From Gallionellaceae bacterium (GTDB lineage: Bacteria; Pseudomonadota; Gammaproteobacteria; Burkholderiales; Gallionellaceae), in assembly GCA_030823955.1 (NCBI GenBank), contig JAVBYO010000030.1, forward strand, positions 33,745 through 97,744: a stretch of DNA of 64,000 bases, read 5' to 3'. The notes beneath the pieces were generated by a model that saw only the letters and a list, made by a program, of their open reading frames with translations, searched no databases and was not told the origin of the DNA. Of the stretch, positions 8,375 through 17,243 are shown in pieces; position 1 is the first letter of the stretch; each line of letters opens with the position of its first letter. A program made the position numbers and the translations under genes.

Positions 8375-8465
8375 GACTATCTATCGAAGAAGAAGATGAT
8401 GATGATTTGCTCTGAAAATAGGCTTCCTGGCGTGCGCCGCAAGCACTATCCCGCGCACCGGTCAT

Positions 8466-10235
8466 TCAATTTGCATCATGGAAACGGATCAAATTGCGGC
8501 CTGCCGCTTTAGCCTGATACATGGAAATATCTGCCCGCTTGATGAGTTCTGCGGGTAGGGACTCGTGCCCCATGAACACCACCACACCGATACTCGACGT
8601 GCAGTGATGCGTCACCGAAATCTCCGCACTCACAGCCGATACTGATTGGACCGTGAGCGAATAAGGCTCGGATACAGCGGCACGGATCTTATCCGCGATC
8701 ATTTGAGCTTGCGCTGCCGACCCTTCCCGCTTCGACTCCAGCTCATTCAACACCACCACGAACTCGTCGCCGCCAAAACGGGCGACCGTATCCGTCTCGC
8801 GCACACAGCCACTGATACGCTGCGCCGCCTCCTGCAACAACATATCTCCCACCTCATGCCCATATTCATCATTCAACGGCTTGAAGTTATCCAGATCAAG
8901 GAACATCAACGCAGCATAATGACCACTGCGTTTGCTCGCAGCCATCACCTGCTCCAGCCGATCATTGAGCAGACGGCGATTGGGCAGCCGGGTCAATACA
9001 TCATAAAAAGCCAGATCATGTATCTGCGCCTCCGAGCGTTTGCGGTCGCTGATATCCTGTTTGACCGCGATGAAATGAGTGATCTCATCGCTTTCGACGC
9101 GCACCGGCGTGATCGTCATCTCTTCCGGATAACGTGTCCCATCCTTGCGCCGGTTGATGATTTCACCGTGCCAGACCTGTCCGCTCAGGAGCGTCTCCCA
9201 CAGTTGCCCATAAAAATCCAGCGCTTGCTCACCGGATTTGACCAGATCCTGTATGCGACAGCCTATCGTTTCTTCCAGGGTGTAGCCCGATAGTCTGGAA
9301 AAGGCCGGATTGGCCCACTGGATCACGGCCTGCCGATCCGCGATGAAAATGGCATTGGCTGATGCAGCCAGCGCGGCATCATGCAACTTGAACAGATTGC
9401 GTTGCTGGCTGAGCTTGAATAACTCCTGACGCTGCATCTGTATCGTTTCATGCAGGAAGTGCACATAACCACCCTGCAATGTTTTGACCAGATCATGGCG
9501 CGTCACCAAGCCGAGTAGTTTGTCCTGATCGGTAACCACCAGATGACGGATGGCATGTTTTTCCATCAGCCTGATCGCATCTGGCAATGCCATGCCCGGA
9601 GACGCGGTGATCAAGGGTGTGCGCACCACACTACTGACCGGGATAGTGCTTAAATCAGCCTCCATCTGTGCCAACTTCACCACATCCCGCTCGGTCACGA
9701 TCCCATGCGGAACCTGGTTCTGCATCACCACCACGCAGCTATAGCGGTTCCGGCTCATCAGACTCACCGCCTCCGCGACCGAAGTATCGATATCGACCGT
9801 CACGATATTGCGCGACATCACCTTTTCCGTACTCTTGAATTCCGACAGGTCTCCGACATCAAGTCGTTTCAAAAAATCACCTTCGGTGACGATCCCTTTC
9901 AGTCTGTTGTCTTTATCGACCACGACCAGATGGCGGAATCCGCGTTCCTGAAGCATGCGGTAGGCTTCGCGAAAATCGATATCGGCGGAAGATGAGAACG
10001 GCGGAGTGCTCATCACTTCGCCAAGTTTGAGCATCCCCAGCCCGCGACGCTCAGCCAGCAGCCTGACCGCATCGCGCTCGGTGAATATGCCCAGCGGGCG
10101 ATGACCGGCATCCACGGCGATGACGCAACTGATGTTCAGAGCAGCCATCTGAGCCAACACTTCAGACACCGCGACCTCTGGCGAGGCCGTTTTGACCGTA
10201 GCAGTCAGGATTTCACTGAGAAGAACTGTTTTCAT
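8466..10235 (-). CDS. Diguanylate cyclase with four CBS repeats and a PAS domain
   Basis: The 589-residue protein has four CBS motifs in two pairs (about residues 8-60, 73-127, 138-190 and 200-255), a PAS/PAC domain (287-400) and a GGDEF domain (about 410-585). The catalytic motif GGDEF is intact at 488-492, and the product-inhibition site RETD lies five residues before it, so active c-di-GMP synthesis with feedback control is expected. CBS pairs normally bind adenine nucleotides, and PAS may bind heme, flavin or a small ligand. No signal peptide or transmembrane segment is seen, so it is cytoplasmic. It is read in the same direction as the hydrogenase genes, but no link is proven. Confidence 0.92.
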   Translation of the reverse strand: MKTVLLSEILTATVKTASPEVAVSEVLAQMAALNISCVIAVDAGHRPLGIFTERDAVRLLAERRGLGMLKLGEVMSTPPFSSSADIDFREAYRMLQERGFRHLVVVDKDNRLKGIVTEGDFLKRLDVGDLSEFKSTEKVMSRNIVTVDIDTSVAEAVSLMSRNRYSCVVVMQNQVPHGIVTERDVVKLAQMEADLSTIPVSSVVRTPLITASPGMALPDAIRLMEKHAIRHLVVTDQDKLLGLVTRHDLVKTLQGGYVHFLHETIQMQRQELFKLSQQRNLFKLHDAALAASANAIFIADRQAVIQWANPAFSRLSGYTLEETIGCRIQDLVKSGEQALDFYGQLWETLLSGQVWHGEIINRRKDGTRYPEEMTITPVRVESDEITHFIAVKQDISDRKRSEAQIHDLAFYDVLTRLPNRRLLNDRLEQVMAASKRSGHYAALMFLDLDNFKPLNDEYGHEVGDMLLQEAAQRISGCVRETDTVARFGGDEFVVVLNELESKREGSAAQAQMIADKIRAAVSEPYSLTVQSVSAVSAEISVTHHCTSSIGVVVFMGHESLPAELIKRADISMYQAKAAGRNLIRFHDAN

Positions 10236-10342
10236 GATAGGAATGTAGTGCGATTCAGGGCAATGATACTACAGATGCGGCCTTACTCTGACTGGCAGAG
10301 AACAGTTTGAGACTGTACCATCGGATGCTAAGCCGCTCCGCT

Positions 10343-11704
10343 TCAGCGCATCTTCGCCACGGCTTCTTCCACCCGTTCCACCGCGATGATCTCCATACCC
10401 TCGATCTTGTGCTTGGGTGTATTGGCTTTGGGGATGATGGCATGGGTGAAACCGAGTTTGGCGGCTTCCTTCAGGCGCTCCTGCCCGCGCTGCACCGGGC
10501 GCACTTCACCCGCCAGACCGACTTCACCGAACACCACCATCTTTTCCGGCAAAGGGCGATTGCGCAACGAAGAGACGATTGCCAGCAACACGGCCATATC
10601 CGCCCCCGGCTCGGTGATCTTCACCCCGCCCACGGCGTTGATGAACACATCCTGATCGAAGCAAGCGATACCCGCATGGCGGTGCAACACGGCCAGCAGC
10701 ATGGCCAGACGGTTCTGCTCCAGACCCAGCGACAAGCGGCGCGGGGTCGGTGCATGCGAATCGTCGAGCAGCGCCTGTATCTCCACCAGCAAAGGGCGCG
10801 TGCCTTCCTGCGTGACCATCACGCAGGAACCGGGTACTTGTGCGCCATGTTGCGACAGGAACAGCGCGGACGGATTGCTCACTTCGCGCAGGCCTTTCTC
10901 GGTCATGGCGAACACGCCGAGTTCGTTCACCGCGCCAAAGCGGTTCTTGAACGCGCGGATGAGGCGGAAGCTGGAATGGGTATCGCCCTCAAAATACAGC
11001 ACGGTATCCACGATATGTTCCAGCACTCGCGGCCCGGCCAGTGCACCTTCTTTAGTCACATGACCGACTAGGATGATGGTCACACCGCTGCTTTTCGCCA
11101 AGCGCGTGAGTTGCGCCGCACATTCGCGTACCTGCGCCACCGAACCGGGCGCGCTGGTCAACTGTTCGGAATACACCGTCTGGATGGAGTCGATCACCAC
11201 CACGTCCGGCTTCTCGTTGGCAACCGTAGCCTGGATCTTTTCCAGCTGTATCTCCGGCAGCAGATGCACTTCGCTGGCATCGAGCGCGAGGCGCTTGGCG
11301 CGCAACGCGATCTGCTGCGCCGACTCCTCACCGCTCACATAGAGCACTTTTTTCGTCTGCGAAAGATGCGCCAGCGCCTGCAACAGCAAGGTAGATTTAC
11401 CGATGCCGGGGTCGCCGCCGATCAGCACCACGCCACCCTCCACCAAGCCCCCGCCCAACACGCGGTCGAACTCGGCGATACCGGTCGGCGTGCGCGATAC
11501 TTCACTTGCCTCCACATCGGCCAGTTGCTGCAACTTGCCGGAGGCCGCCAAAGCACTGAAGCGGTTCTTGCCCGCTGCGGGCGCGGCTTCCGCCACCGCT
11601 TCCACCAGCGTGTTCCACTCGCCGCAGTGCGGACACTGGCCTTGCCATTTGGGGGATTGTCCGCCGCATTCGGTGCAGCTATAGATCGTTTTTGCTTTTG
11701 CCAT
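10343..11704 (-). CDS. radA: DNA repair protein RadA (Sms)
   Basis: The 453-residue product contains the N-terminal four-Cys zinc finger (CTECGGQSPKW...CPHCGEW), the RecA-like ATPase with Walker A GGDPGIGKST near residue 95, the RadA-specific KNRFGAVNELGVF motif and a C-terminal Lon-like domain. RadA drives branch migration during recombination and helps repair and natural transformation. The length and all motifs fit the family, and the start ATG at 11704 precedes AKAKTIYSCTECG as in other RadA proteins. An HD-GYP gene ends only 26 bp upstream in the same direction, so the two may be cotranscribed. Confidence 0.97.
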   Translation of the reverse strand: MAKAKTIYSCTECGGQSPKWQGQCPHCGEWNTLVEAVAEAAPAAGKNRFSALAASGKLQQLADVEASEVSRTPTGIAEFDRVLGGGLVEGGVVLIGGDPGIGKSTLLLQALAHLSQTKKVLYVSGEESAQQIALRAKRLALDASEVHLLPEIQLEKIQATVANEKPDVVVIDSIQTVYSEQLTSAPGSVAQVRECAAQLTRLAKSSGVTIILVGHVTKEGALAGPRVLEHIVDTVLYFEGDTHSSFRLIRAFKNRFGAVNELGVFAMTEKGLREVSNPSALFLSQHGAQVPGSCVMVTQEGTRPLLVEIQALLDDSHAPTPRRLSLGLEQNRLAMLLAVLHRHAGIACFDQDVFINAVGGVKITEPGADMAVLLAIVSSLRNRPLPEKMVVFGEVGLAGEVRPVQRGQERLKEAAKLGFTHAIIPKANTPKHKIEGMEIIAVERVEEAVAKMR

Positions 11705-11730
11705 GATTTCAGATACCGGAACTCAACCTA

Positions 11731-13644
11731 TCAAACGTGCTTAAACTTCTCATAGATTTCCATCATCTGCGGCATAGCGCTGTGCAGCGCACTCACCACA
11801 TCAGGATCGAATTGTTTTCCCGCGCTCTCGTCGATCGCCGCGATCGCGCGCTCCACCGGCCAGGCGTCCTTGTACGGGCGCTTTGAAGTCAGCGCGTCGA
11901 ACACATCGGCAACGGCCACGATGCGTGCCGACAGCGGAATCGCTTCGCCAGCCAAGCCTGCGGGATAGCCGCTGCCGTCCCATTTTTCGTGATGGCTTTC
12001 CGCGATCTCGATGCCGACTGAAAAGATGCTGTGGCCGAGCGCGTTCATCTGCGCTTCGCTGCGTCTCAACGCCTGGCCACCGATAGCGGGATGCCGCTCC
12101 ATCTCTTTGCGCTCGGCATCATCCAGCCGTCCGGGTTTCAACAGGATACTGTCGCTGATACCCACCTTGCCGATATCGTGCATAGGCGCAAAGCGGTAGA
12201 TGCTGCGCACGTAAGCCGGGCTGATCTGTTTGGCGAATTTTGTGTTATTCGCCAGCTCCTCCGCCAGCACCACCGAATACAGGGTCATGCGCACCAGATG
12301 GTCGCCGGTCTCCGGATCGCGGCTTTCGGCCAGTTTGGCCAAGCCCTGCAAGGCCGCGACCACCAGCCCCTCCACCACGATGGTGCGCTCAAGGATGTGG
12401 CCGATCTGCGCCGCGATGTTGCCAAGAAACTCGATGTGCCCGTCGCTATAGACACCTTTGCCGCGCGAGGCAAACACCATCACGCCGCCCGCGCGCTCAC
12501 TGGTGAGCGGCATATACAGTGCAGAGCCCAGACCGGCGCTGTTCAGCGCGGTCGCCAATTGCGCGGTCGCGTTACCCGCCGCATACCCGGCCAAATCGTT
12601 GAGCGCCAAAGGCATACGCGCCTCGGTCACTTGCGACAGCGCATTACGCTGCTTGATGAAACTCATCCCTTCACGCAAACCGGGTGTTGCCACACCGGCC
12701 ATACGCTCAAGCTGCAAAACGTCGTTATCCCCGGCGGGATACAAAATACACACCCAGTCCACCGGCACAAACGCGGGGAACTCCTGCAACACAAAGTCGA
12801 GTGTCTCATCCAGTTGCTTGCCGCGATTGATGCGGTCGGTGAGCTGGAACAGGGAGCGTATCCGTTCGGAGAGCGAATTGAATGCCGTCGTCAGTTGCCC
12901 GATCTCATTGTTCGCAGGAACGGCGACCTGGTGTCCCAGCTCGCCCTGCGCCACCCGGCCAAATCCGGCAACCGCGTTTTGCAGCGGCCTTAACACTTTA
13001 ATATGCGCCGCCAAAGCGATCAGCCCCAGCAACAGCATCGACAACACGGCAGCCAGCACCTGAAACCCACGTATGGTGTTCAATTTGCCTTCCATCATGG
13101 TCTGGAACGCCTGTGCCAGATGGTTTGACGACTCCACCATGGATTCCCCGTTCTGCGCGATGAATCTCGCCGCAGCCAGCCAGTTGCGCTGCTGCCCGTC
13201 CGCAGCAGAAAACACATTCAGCGCAGCGTGGAAGTTCTCCCAGTCCTGCGCCGTCAAATCCATCTGGGAACGCGAGCGCAGATCCCATGTGCATTGAATG
13301 GCCTCGTCCTTACCCGTCAGTGCGGGTGACAAGCGCCGTTGTTTCAGGGATGAAACGATCTGGCCTAACAAGCCGATCTGCTGCTGCAAGGCACTACCGT
13401 AGATCTTTTCCAGCGTGGTCGAACTTTGCGGATGGGCCAAGGACTGATCGCTCACAACGTAGCGCGCCTGATCCAGCATGCTGCGGGTGGTCACCCGCAT
13501 TTGCCCGGTCAGATTGAGGATCAGATAGTCGTGTTTACGCAGGTTCAGTTCGTAAAAAGTGAAACCCAGCACACCTGTCAACATCGCCGCCATCAATCCG
13601 ATCACCAGCCAGAGCTGGGTACGCAAGGAGTGGAAACCTTTCAT
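11731..13644 (-). CDS. Membrane HAMP-GAF-HD-GYP protein, probable c-di-GMP phosphodiesterase
   Basis: From the start chosen at 13644 (MKGFHSLRTQLWLV) the product is 637 residues. It has a first transmembrane helix at about 10-30, a periplasmic type IV pili-like sensor region, a second helix near 205-225, HAMP, a GAF domain and a C-terminal HD-GYP domain. The HD-GYP residues are intact: HDIGKVGI, HPAIGG, ESHHEKWDGSGYP. It should degrade c-di-GMP in response to an external signal. The frame is open to 13737, but the extra 31 residues lie outside the membrane start and lack a good ribosome site, so the exact start is uncertain. Confidence 0.87.
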   Translation of the reverse strand: MKGFHSLRTQLWLVIGLMAAMLTGVLGFTFYELNLRKHDYLILNLTGQMRVTTRSMLDQARYVVSDQSLAHPQSSTTLEKIYGSALQQQIGLLGQIVSSLKQRRLSPALTGKDEAIQCTWDLRSRSQMDLTAQDWENFHAALNVFSAADGQQRNWLAAARFIAQNGESMVESSNHLAQAFQTMMEGKLNTIRGFQVLAAVLSMLLLGLIALAAHIKVLRPLQNAVAGFGRVAQGELGHQVAVPANNEIGQLTTAFNSLSERIRSLFQLTDRINRGKQLDETLDFVLQEFPAFVPVDWVCILYPAGDNDVLQLERMAGVATPGLREGMSFIKQRNALSQVTEARMPLALNDLAGYAAGNATAQLATALNSAGLGSALYMPLTSERAGGVMVFASRGKGVYSDGHIEFLGNIAAQIGHILERTIVVEGLVVAALQGLAKLAESRDPETGDHLVRMTLYSVVLAEELANNTKFAKQISPAYVRSIYRFAPMHDIGKVGISDSILLKPGRLDDAERKEMERHPAIGGQALRRSEAQMNALGHSIFSVGIEIAESHHEKWDGSGYPAGLAGEAIPLSARIVAVADVFDALTSKRPYKDAWPVERAIAAIDESAGKQFDPDVVSALHSAMPQMMEIYEKFKHV

Positions 13645-13816
13645 AGTGTTGGCCTTATCCACGCGGAGAACCTCAAAATTCATCGTTTTATAAACCGTGA
13701 CCGGCAAGATCACCGGGGAATACATCTTATCGCCCATAAATCAGACTACGGTCAGCAATCTACCAGTAATCTTTTCCAGCAACCACCCCAAAGCGCCAGT
13801 GAGGTAAAATCACTCC

Positions 13817-15430
13817 ATGTTACGACTCACCGAAATCAAGCTGCCGCTGGATCATCCCCAACACTCCATCAACGATGCGATCATCAAACGCCTCGGCATC
13901 CGTGTGGACGAGTTACACGGCTACACCATCTTCCGGCGCGGCTTCGATGCGCGCAAACCTGCGGCGATCATGTTGATCTACACGCTGGATGTCGAAGTGG
14001 CGCACGAAGAGAAAGTGCTGCATCGCTTCAAAAACGATCCACATGTAAAGACCGCGCCGGACACCGCTTACCACTTTGTCACCCATGCGCCTGAAGCACT
14101 GACCGAGCGCCCAGTGGTCATCGGCACCGGCCCCTGCGGCCTGTTTGCCGGACTGATCCTCGCGCAGATGGGCTTCCGTCCCATCATCCTGGAACGCGGC
14201 AAAGAAGTGCGTGAACGCACCAAAGATACCTGGGGGCTGTGGCGCAAACACGAGTTGAATCCCGAATCGAACGTGCAGTTCGGCGAAGGCGGTGCGGGTA
14301 CTTTCTCGGACGGCAAGTTATACAGCCAGGTGAAAGACCCCAAACATTACAGCCGCAAGGTGTTAAAAGAGTTCGTCAAGGCCGGTGCGCCCGCCGAGAT
14401 CGAATATGTCAGCAAACCACACATCGGCACCTTCCGTTTGGTCGGCATGGTGGAAGTGATGCGCGCCAACATCATTGAGCTGGGCGGCGAAGTGCGCTTT
14501 CAGAGCCGTGTGAGCGACATCGAGATCGACAACGGCCAGGTGCGCGGCGTGAGACTGGCGAACGGCGAACACATCGCCACACGACACGTGGTGCTCGCCA
14601 TCGGCCACAGCGCGCGCGACACCTTCGAGATGCTGCATCAACGCGGCGTATATCTGGAAGCCAAGCCGTTCTCGGTCGGCTTCCGTATCGAGCACCCGCA
14701 ATCACTCATCGACCGCGCCCGCTTCGGCCCCAACGCGGGCAACCCGCTGCTCGGTGCGGCGGACTACAAGCTAGTACACCACGCCAGCAATGGACGTTCG
14801 GTGTATAGCTTCTGCATGTGCCCCGGCGGTACCGTGGTCGCCGCCACCTCCGAGGAAGGCCGCGTGGTCACCAACGGCATGAGCCAATATTCGCGCAACG
14901 AACGCAACGCCAATAGCGGCATCGTGGTCGGCATCACCCCGGAGGATTATCCCGGCGGCCCACTCGCGGGCATCGAATTCCAGCGTCAATGGGAAAGCCG
15001 CGCCTTCGAGCTGGGCGGCGGCAACTACAACGCACCGGGGCAACTGGTCGGCGACTTCATCGCACAGCGTCCCACTTCCGCCCTGGGCGAAGTGATTCCC
15101 TCTTACACCCCCGGTGTGACCCTCGGCGACCTCTCCACCTCACTACCGGATTACGTGATCGAAGCCGTGCGCGAAGCCCTGCCCGCCTTCGAGAAAAGCA
15201 TCAAAGGCTTCGCCATGCACGATGCCGTCCTCACCGGCGTGGAGACGCGCACCTCTTCACCCGTGCGTATCAAACGCGACGAGAGCTACCAGAGCCTGAA
15301 CACCAAAGGGCTGTACCCGGCGGGAGAAGGCGCTGGGTATGCGGGGGGGATCATGTCGGCGGCGATAGACGGCATCGAAGTCGCCGAGGCGGTGGGGTTG
15401 AGTTTGGCGCAAAGCCACAACCGAACATAG
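13817..15430 (+). CDS. FAD-dependent dehydrogenase of the COG2509 type
   Basis: The 537-residue protein has an N-terminal lead-in domain (MLRLTEIKLPLDHP), then a dinucleotide-binding motif VIGTGPCGLFAGLILAQMG near residue 98 and further FAD contacts FGEGGAGTFSDGKLYS and GLYPAGEGAGYAGGI near the C-terminus. This matches a conserved but poorly characterised family of NAD(P)/FAD-dependent oxidoreductases. Neither substrate nor pathway can be deduced from the sequence. It is divergent from the HD-GYP gene with 172 bp between the starts, which should hold both promoters. It is followed by an intergenic region that precedes integron-like cassettes. Confidence 0.85.
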   Translation: MLRLTEIKLPLDHPQHSINDAIIKRLGIRVDELHGYTIFRRGFDARKPAAIMLIYTLDVEVAHEEKVLHRFKNDPHVKTAPDTAYHFVTHAPEALTERPVVIGTGPCGLFAGLILAQMGFRPIILERGKEVRERTKDTWGLWRKHELNPESNVQFGEGGAGTFSDGKLYSQVKDPKHYSRKVLKEFVKAGAPAEIEYVSKPHIGTFRLVGMVEVMRANIIELGGEVRFQSRVSDIEIDNGQVRGVRLANGEHIATRHVVLAIGHSARDTFEMLHQRGVYLEAKPFSVGFRIEHPQSLIDRARFGPNAGNPLLGAADYKLVHHASNGRSVYSFCMCPGGTVVAATSEEGRVVTNGMSQYSRNERNANSGIVVGITPEDYPGGPLAGIEFQRQWESRAFELGGGNYNAPGQLVGDFIAQRPTSALGEVIPSYTPGVTLGDLSTSLPDYVIEAVREALPAFEKSIKGFAMHDAVLTGVETRTSSPVRIKRDESYQSLNTKGLYPAGEGAGYAGGIMSAAIDGIEVAEAVGLSLAQSHNRT

Positions 15431-15752
15431 ATTCATCAGCTTCGATACGCCACCCCTGTAGAGCTATTTTTTAGTCCGGCAGTTTAGAGCGAGGTGTATT
15501 GCACTGGCAGATAGCCGCCCGCTCTCGGCCAAACCGGCTAGTCGATGGAGTTCTTGCATGCTTCCGCTACGTGCCATAACTAGGCGCTCGCACTATTTCT
15601 CCAAAGAAGACATTCACTTCCGTCCGTACTATTATGCATATGTGGAACATATATTTGGACGTACTTCAATGAATCAATTGCTTATCGAAAATATGCGTTT
15701 CACACTATTACCAATAGTACAGACCGGTGGGGCTGTTTAATAACTGTTAGCC
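15431..15752. other. Gene-poor stretch before the cassette array
   Basis: This 322-bp stretch holds no gene I can support. A 60-codon open frame (15558-15740) lacks a ribosome site and a recognisable product. The stretch ends in GTTAGCC at 15746-15752, immediately before the ATG of the next gene. That heptamer fits the integron recombination core GTTRRRY at six of seven positions. No paired stem typical of a full attC, and no integrase, is seen here. Confidence 0.5.
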
Positions 15753-16373
15753 ATGTCCAAGCGCACGCCGCCAATCAACCTGTATGCTGAGCAATTGCGA
15801 GAGATCAAGCGCCGCACGGAAGTCATCGACTTCTTCCTTCACAAGGGTGGTCATGCTCTTTACCAAGCAGCAACGATTGAGTCTATTTGCCTTCAGTTTA
15901 GAAAAATACTTGAGCTCATTGCTTTCAGCTCTCTCATCGCGAACAAAGATAGGTACGCTGCCGCGCACAAGAATTTTGAGTCGCACTGGAACGCAGAACT
16001 TCTTTTGAAGGACTTGTCCCGTATCAATGCGGACTTTTATCCAAAGCCCATCGAGGAAAGGCCATCGGAGTTACTTGGCGTGGTGAATGACTTGGTACCC
16101 ATAACAGATGGATACCTGACCCAAGAAGATTTCATTCACATCTACAAAAAGTGTGGTGGTATGTTGCATGCTACAAACCCCTACGGGTCAAAAACTGGAT
16201 TTCACTTTTTTGAGAAGTCATTCCCCATCTGGCGCGCGAAGCTAATTCGGCTACTGAACTGCCATAAGGTACATCTCTTTGGCGAGACCGGATTCTGGCT
16301 CATGCACATGCAAGAAAATGGAGACAATGACGTTCATTACTATCATTTCGGCCTTGTCGAAAAACATGGCTAA
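15753..16373 (+). CDS. Integron-cassette-like gene 1, unknown protein
   Basis: The 206-residue product (MSKRTPPINLYAEQLREIK) is soluble, helical and of no family I recognise. The gene begins directly after a GTTAGCC core-like heptamer and its stop codon TAA lies inside the first core box of the attC site that follows. That is the compact arrangement of a gene cassette with no promoter of its own. The segment KKCGGMLHATNPYG is a visible conserved-looking motif, and the helical content recalls HEPN-like or abortive-infection proteins, but this is only an impression. GC content is lower than in the flanking chromosome, consistent with transfer. Confidence 0.7.
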   Translation: MSKRTPPINLYAEQLREIKRRTEVIDFFLHKGGHALYQAATIESICLQFRKILELIAFSSLIANKDRYAAAHKNFESHWNAELLLKDLSRINADFYPKPIEERPSELLGVVNDLVPITDGYLTQEDFIHIYKKCGGMLHATNPYGSKTGFHFFEKSFPIWRAKLIRLLNCHKVHLFGETGFWLMHMQENGDNDVHYYHFGLVEKHG

Positions 16374-16433
16374 CCCTACGCTCAACCGGACCTGCTCGAA
16401 AAGCCGCGCAGGCCAGTTAGCTTCACGTTAGGC
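16368..16433 (+). other. attC recombination site (integron cassette)
   Basis: Outer boxes are GGCTAAC (16368-16374) and GTTAGGC (16427-16433); the second fits GTTRRRY exactly. Inner arms GCTCAACCGGACCTGC (16380-16395) and GCAGGCCAGTTAGC (16408-16421) pair with two unpaired extra bases on one strand, the asymmetry that gives attC its orientation. The upstream gene's stop lies in the first box, and the next ATG starts 5 bases after the last. Confidence 0.85.
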
Positions 16434-16438
16434 ATTCA

Positions 16439-17080
16439 ATGCTCACTTCACTTGACCTCCGAAAAATCCTTTGCTTCGATGGGCTGCATTACTCATTTCA
16501 ACTGCTGCGGCACTTCGAATCCAAATTGTGGGACACCTGTTGCAAGATTCCAGATGACAACTCTCAGGTCATCACCGCTCTAGCCTCTTGCTGGGGGTTC
16601 GTTGATGCAGTGCATCGAATTCGGGAGATTTCTCAATCTATTCCTGGAGTGAGTACAAAACATGCCGAGATGAGAGCATTCTTGACCGCTTCAAGCATAG
16701 CTGAAGAGTACCGCCACTACATCCAGCACCTCCGAAATCAGCTGTCAAAAGAGCCACCGAACTCCTTTCCGGTCTGGGGGTCGCTTTCGTGGGTAGACCC
16801 CATTATCCCCACAAGAACGCACACCGCCTTACTCGGTGCCCAAATTTCTGGCACCCATAACACTGGCTCCGTTTATGACACTTGGGAAAGAAAGTGGGTA
16901 AGCAAAGTTTGTCTTGGCATTGACAATCAATCATTCAATTTCGATACGATCTTTCTTGCCTCACTTCGATTTGAGAGCTTTATTCTCCCCCTCCTAACTG
17001 AAGGCGCACCTGCTGAGGTACAGTTCCATGAAAAATTACCAATCATCACTTTCGATATTGTTTCCCCTCCCGCAGCCTAA
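16439..17080 (+). CDS. Integron-cassette-like gene 2, unknown protein
   Basis: The 213-residue product (MLTSLDLRKILCFDGL) has no domain I can name. It begins 5 bases after an attC core and ends in a TAA that lies within a second perfect core heptamer, GCCTAAC. A RHYIQH segment fits the RX4H pattern of HEPN ribonucleases, and a WTRTHTA-like central region follows, but one motif is weak evidence. No signal peptide or membrane helix is seen. As with its neighbour, the gene is cassette-borne, and such genes often encode defence, toxin or stress functions. Confidence 0.65.
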   Translation: MLTSLDLRKILCFDGLHYSFQLLRHFESKLWDTCCKIPDDNSQVITALASCWGFVDAVHRIREISQSIPGVSTKHAEMRAFLTASSIAEEYRHYIQHLRNQLSKEPPNSFPVWGSLSWVDPIIPTRTHTALLGAQISGTHNTGSVYDTWERKWVSKVCLGIDNQSFNFDTIFLASLRFESFILPLLTEGAPAEVQFHEKLPIITFDIVSPPAA

Positions 17081-17093
17081 CCTTGCGTTAGAG
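17075..17093 (+). other. Residual attC-like core pair after cassette 2
   Basis: GCCTAAC and GTTAGAG are separated by only 5 bases, so the inner stem of a normal attC is missing. This could be a decayed or deleted attC that marks the end of the cassette region. Confidence 0.45.
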
Positions 17094-17112
17094 AGGGGCG
17101 CAAAAGCACGCA

Positions 17113-17140
17113 GCCCTTCCCTCGCCTACGGGGGAAGGGC
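17113..17140. terminator. GC-rich hairpin after the cassettes
   Basis: GCCCTTCCC and GGGAAGGGC form a perfect 9-bp stem with a 10-base loop. There is no clear T-run, so it may be a repeat-derived hairpin and not an efficient terminator. Confidence 0.45.
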
Positions 17141-17243
17141 GTTTGCCAATTCATGCACATAGTAGAAACTTTATTCGTGCCGAATCAATAGGTACTGGCA
17201 CACATGAGTGTGTTGCGCGTATTACGCCCCCTGCTCTTCCTCG

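Noticed and set aside
15558..15740. 60-codon ORF before the first cassette gene
   Set aside because: No ribosome site, no recognisable product, and no complete attC behind it.
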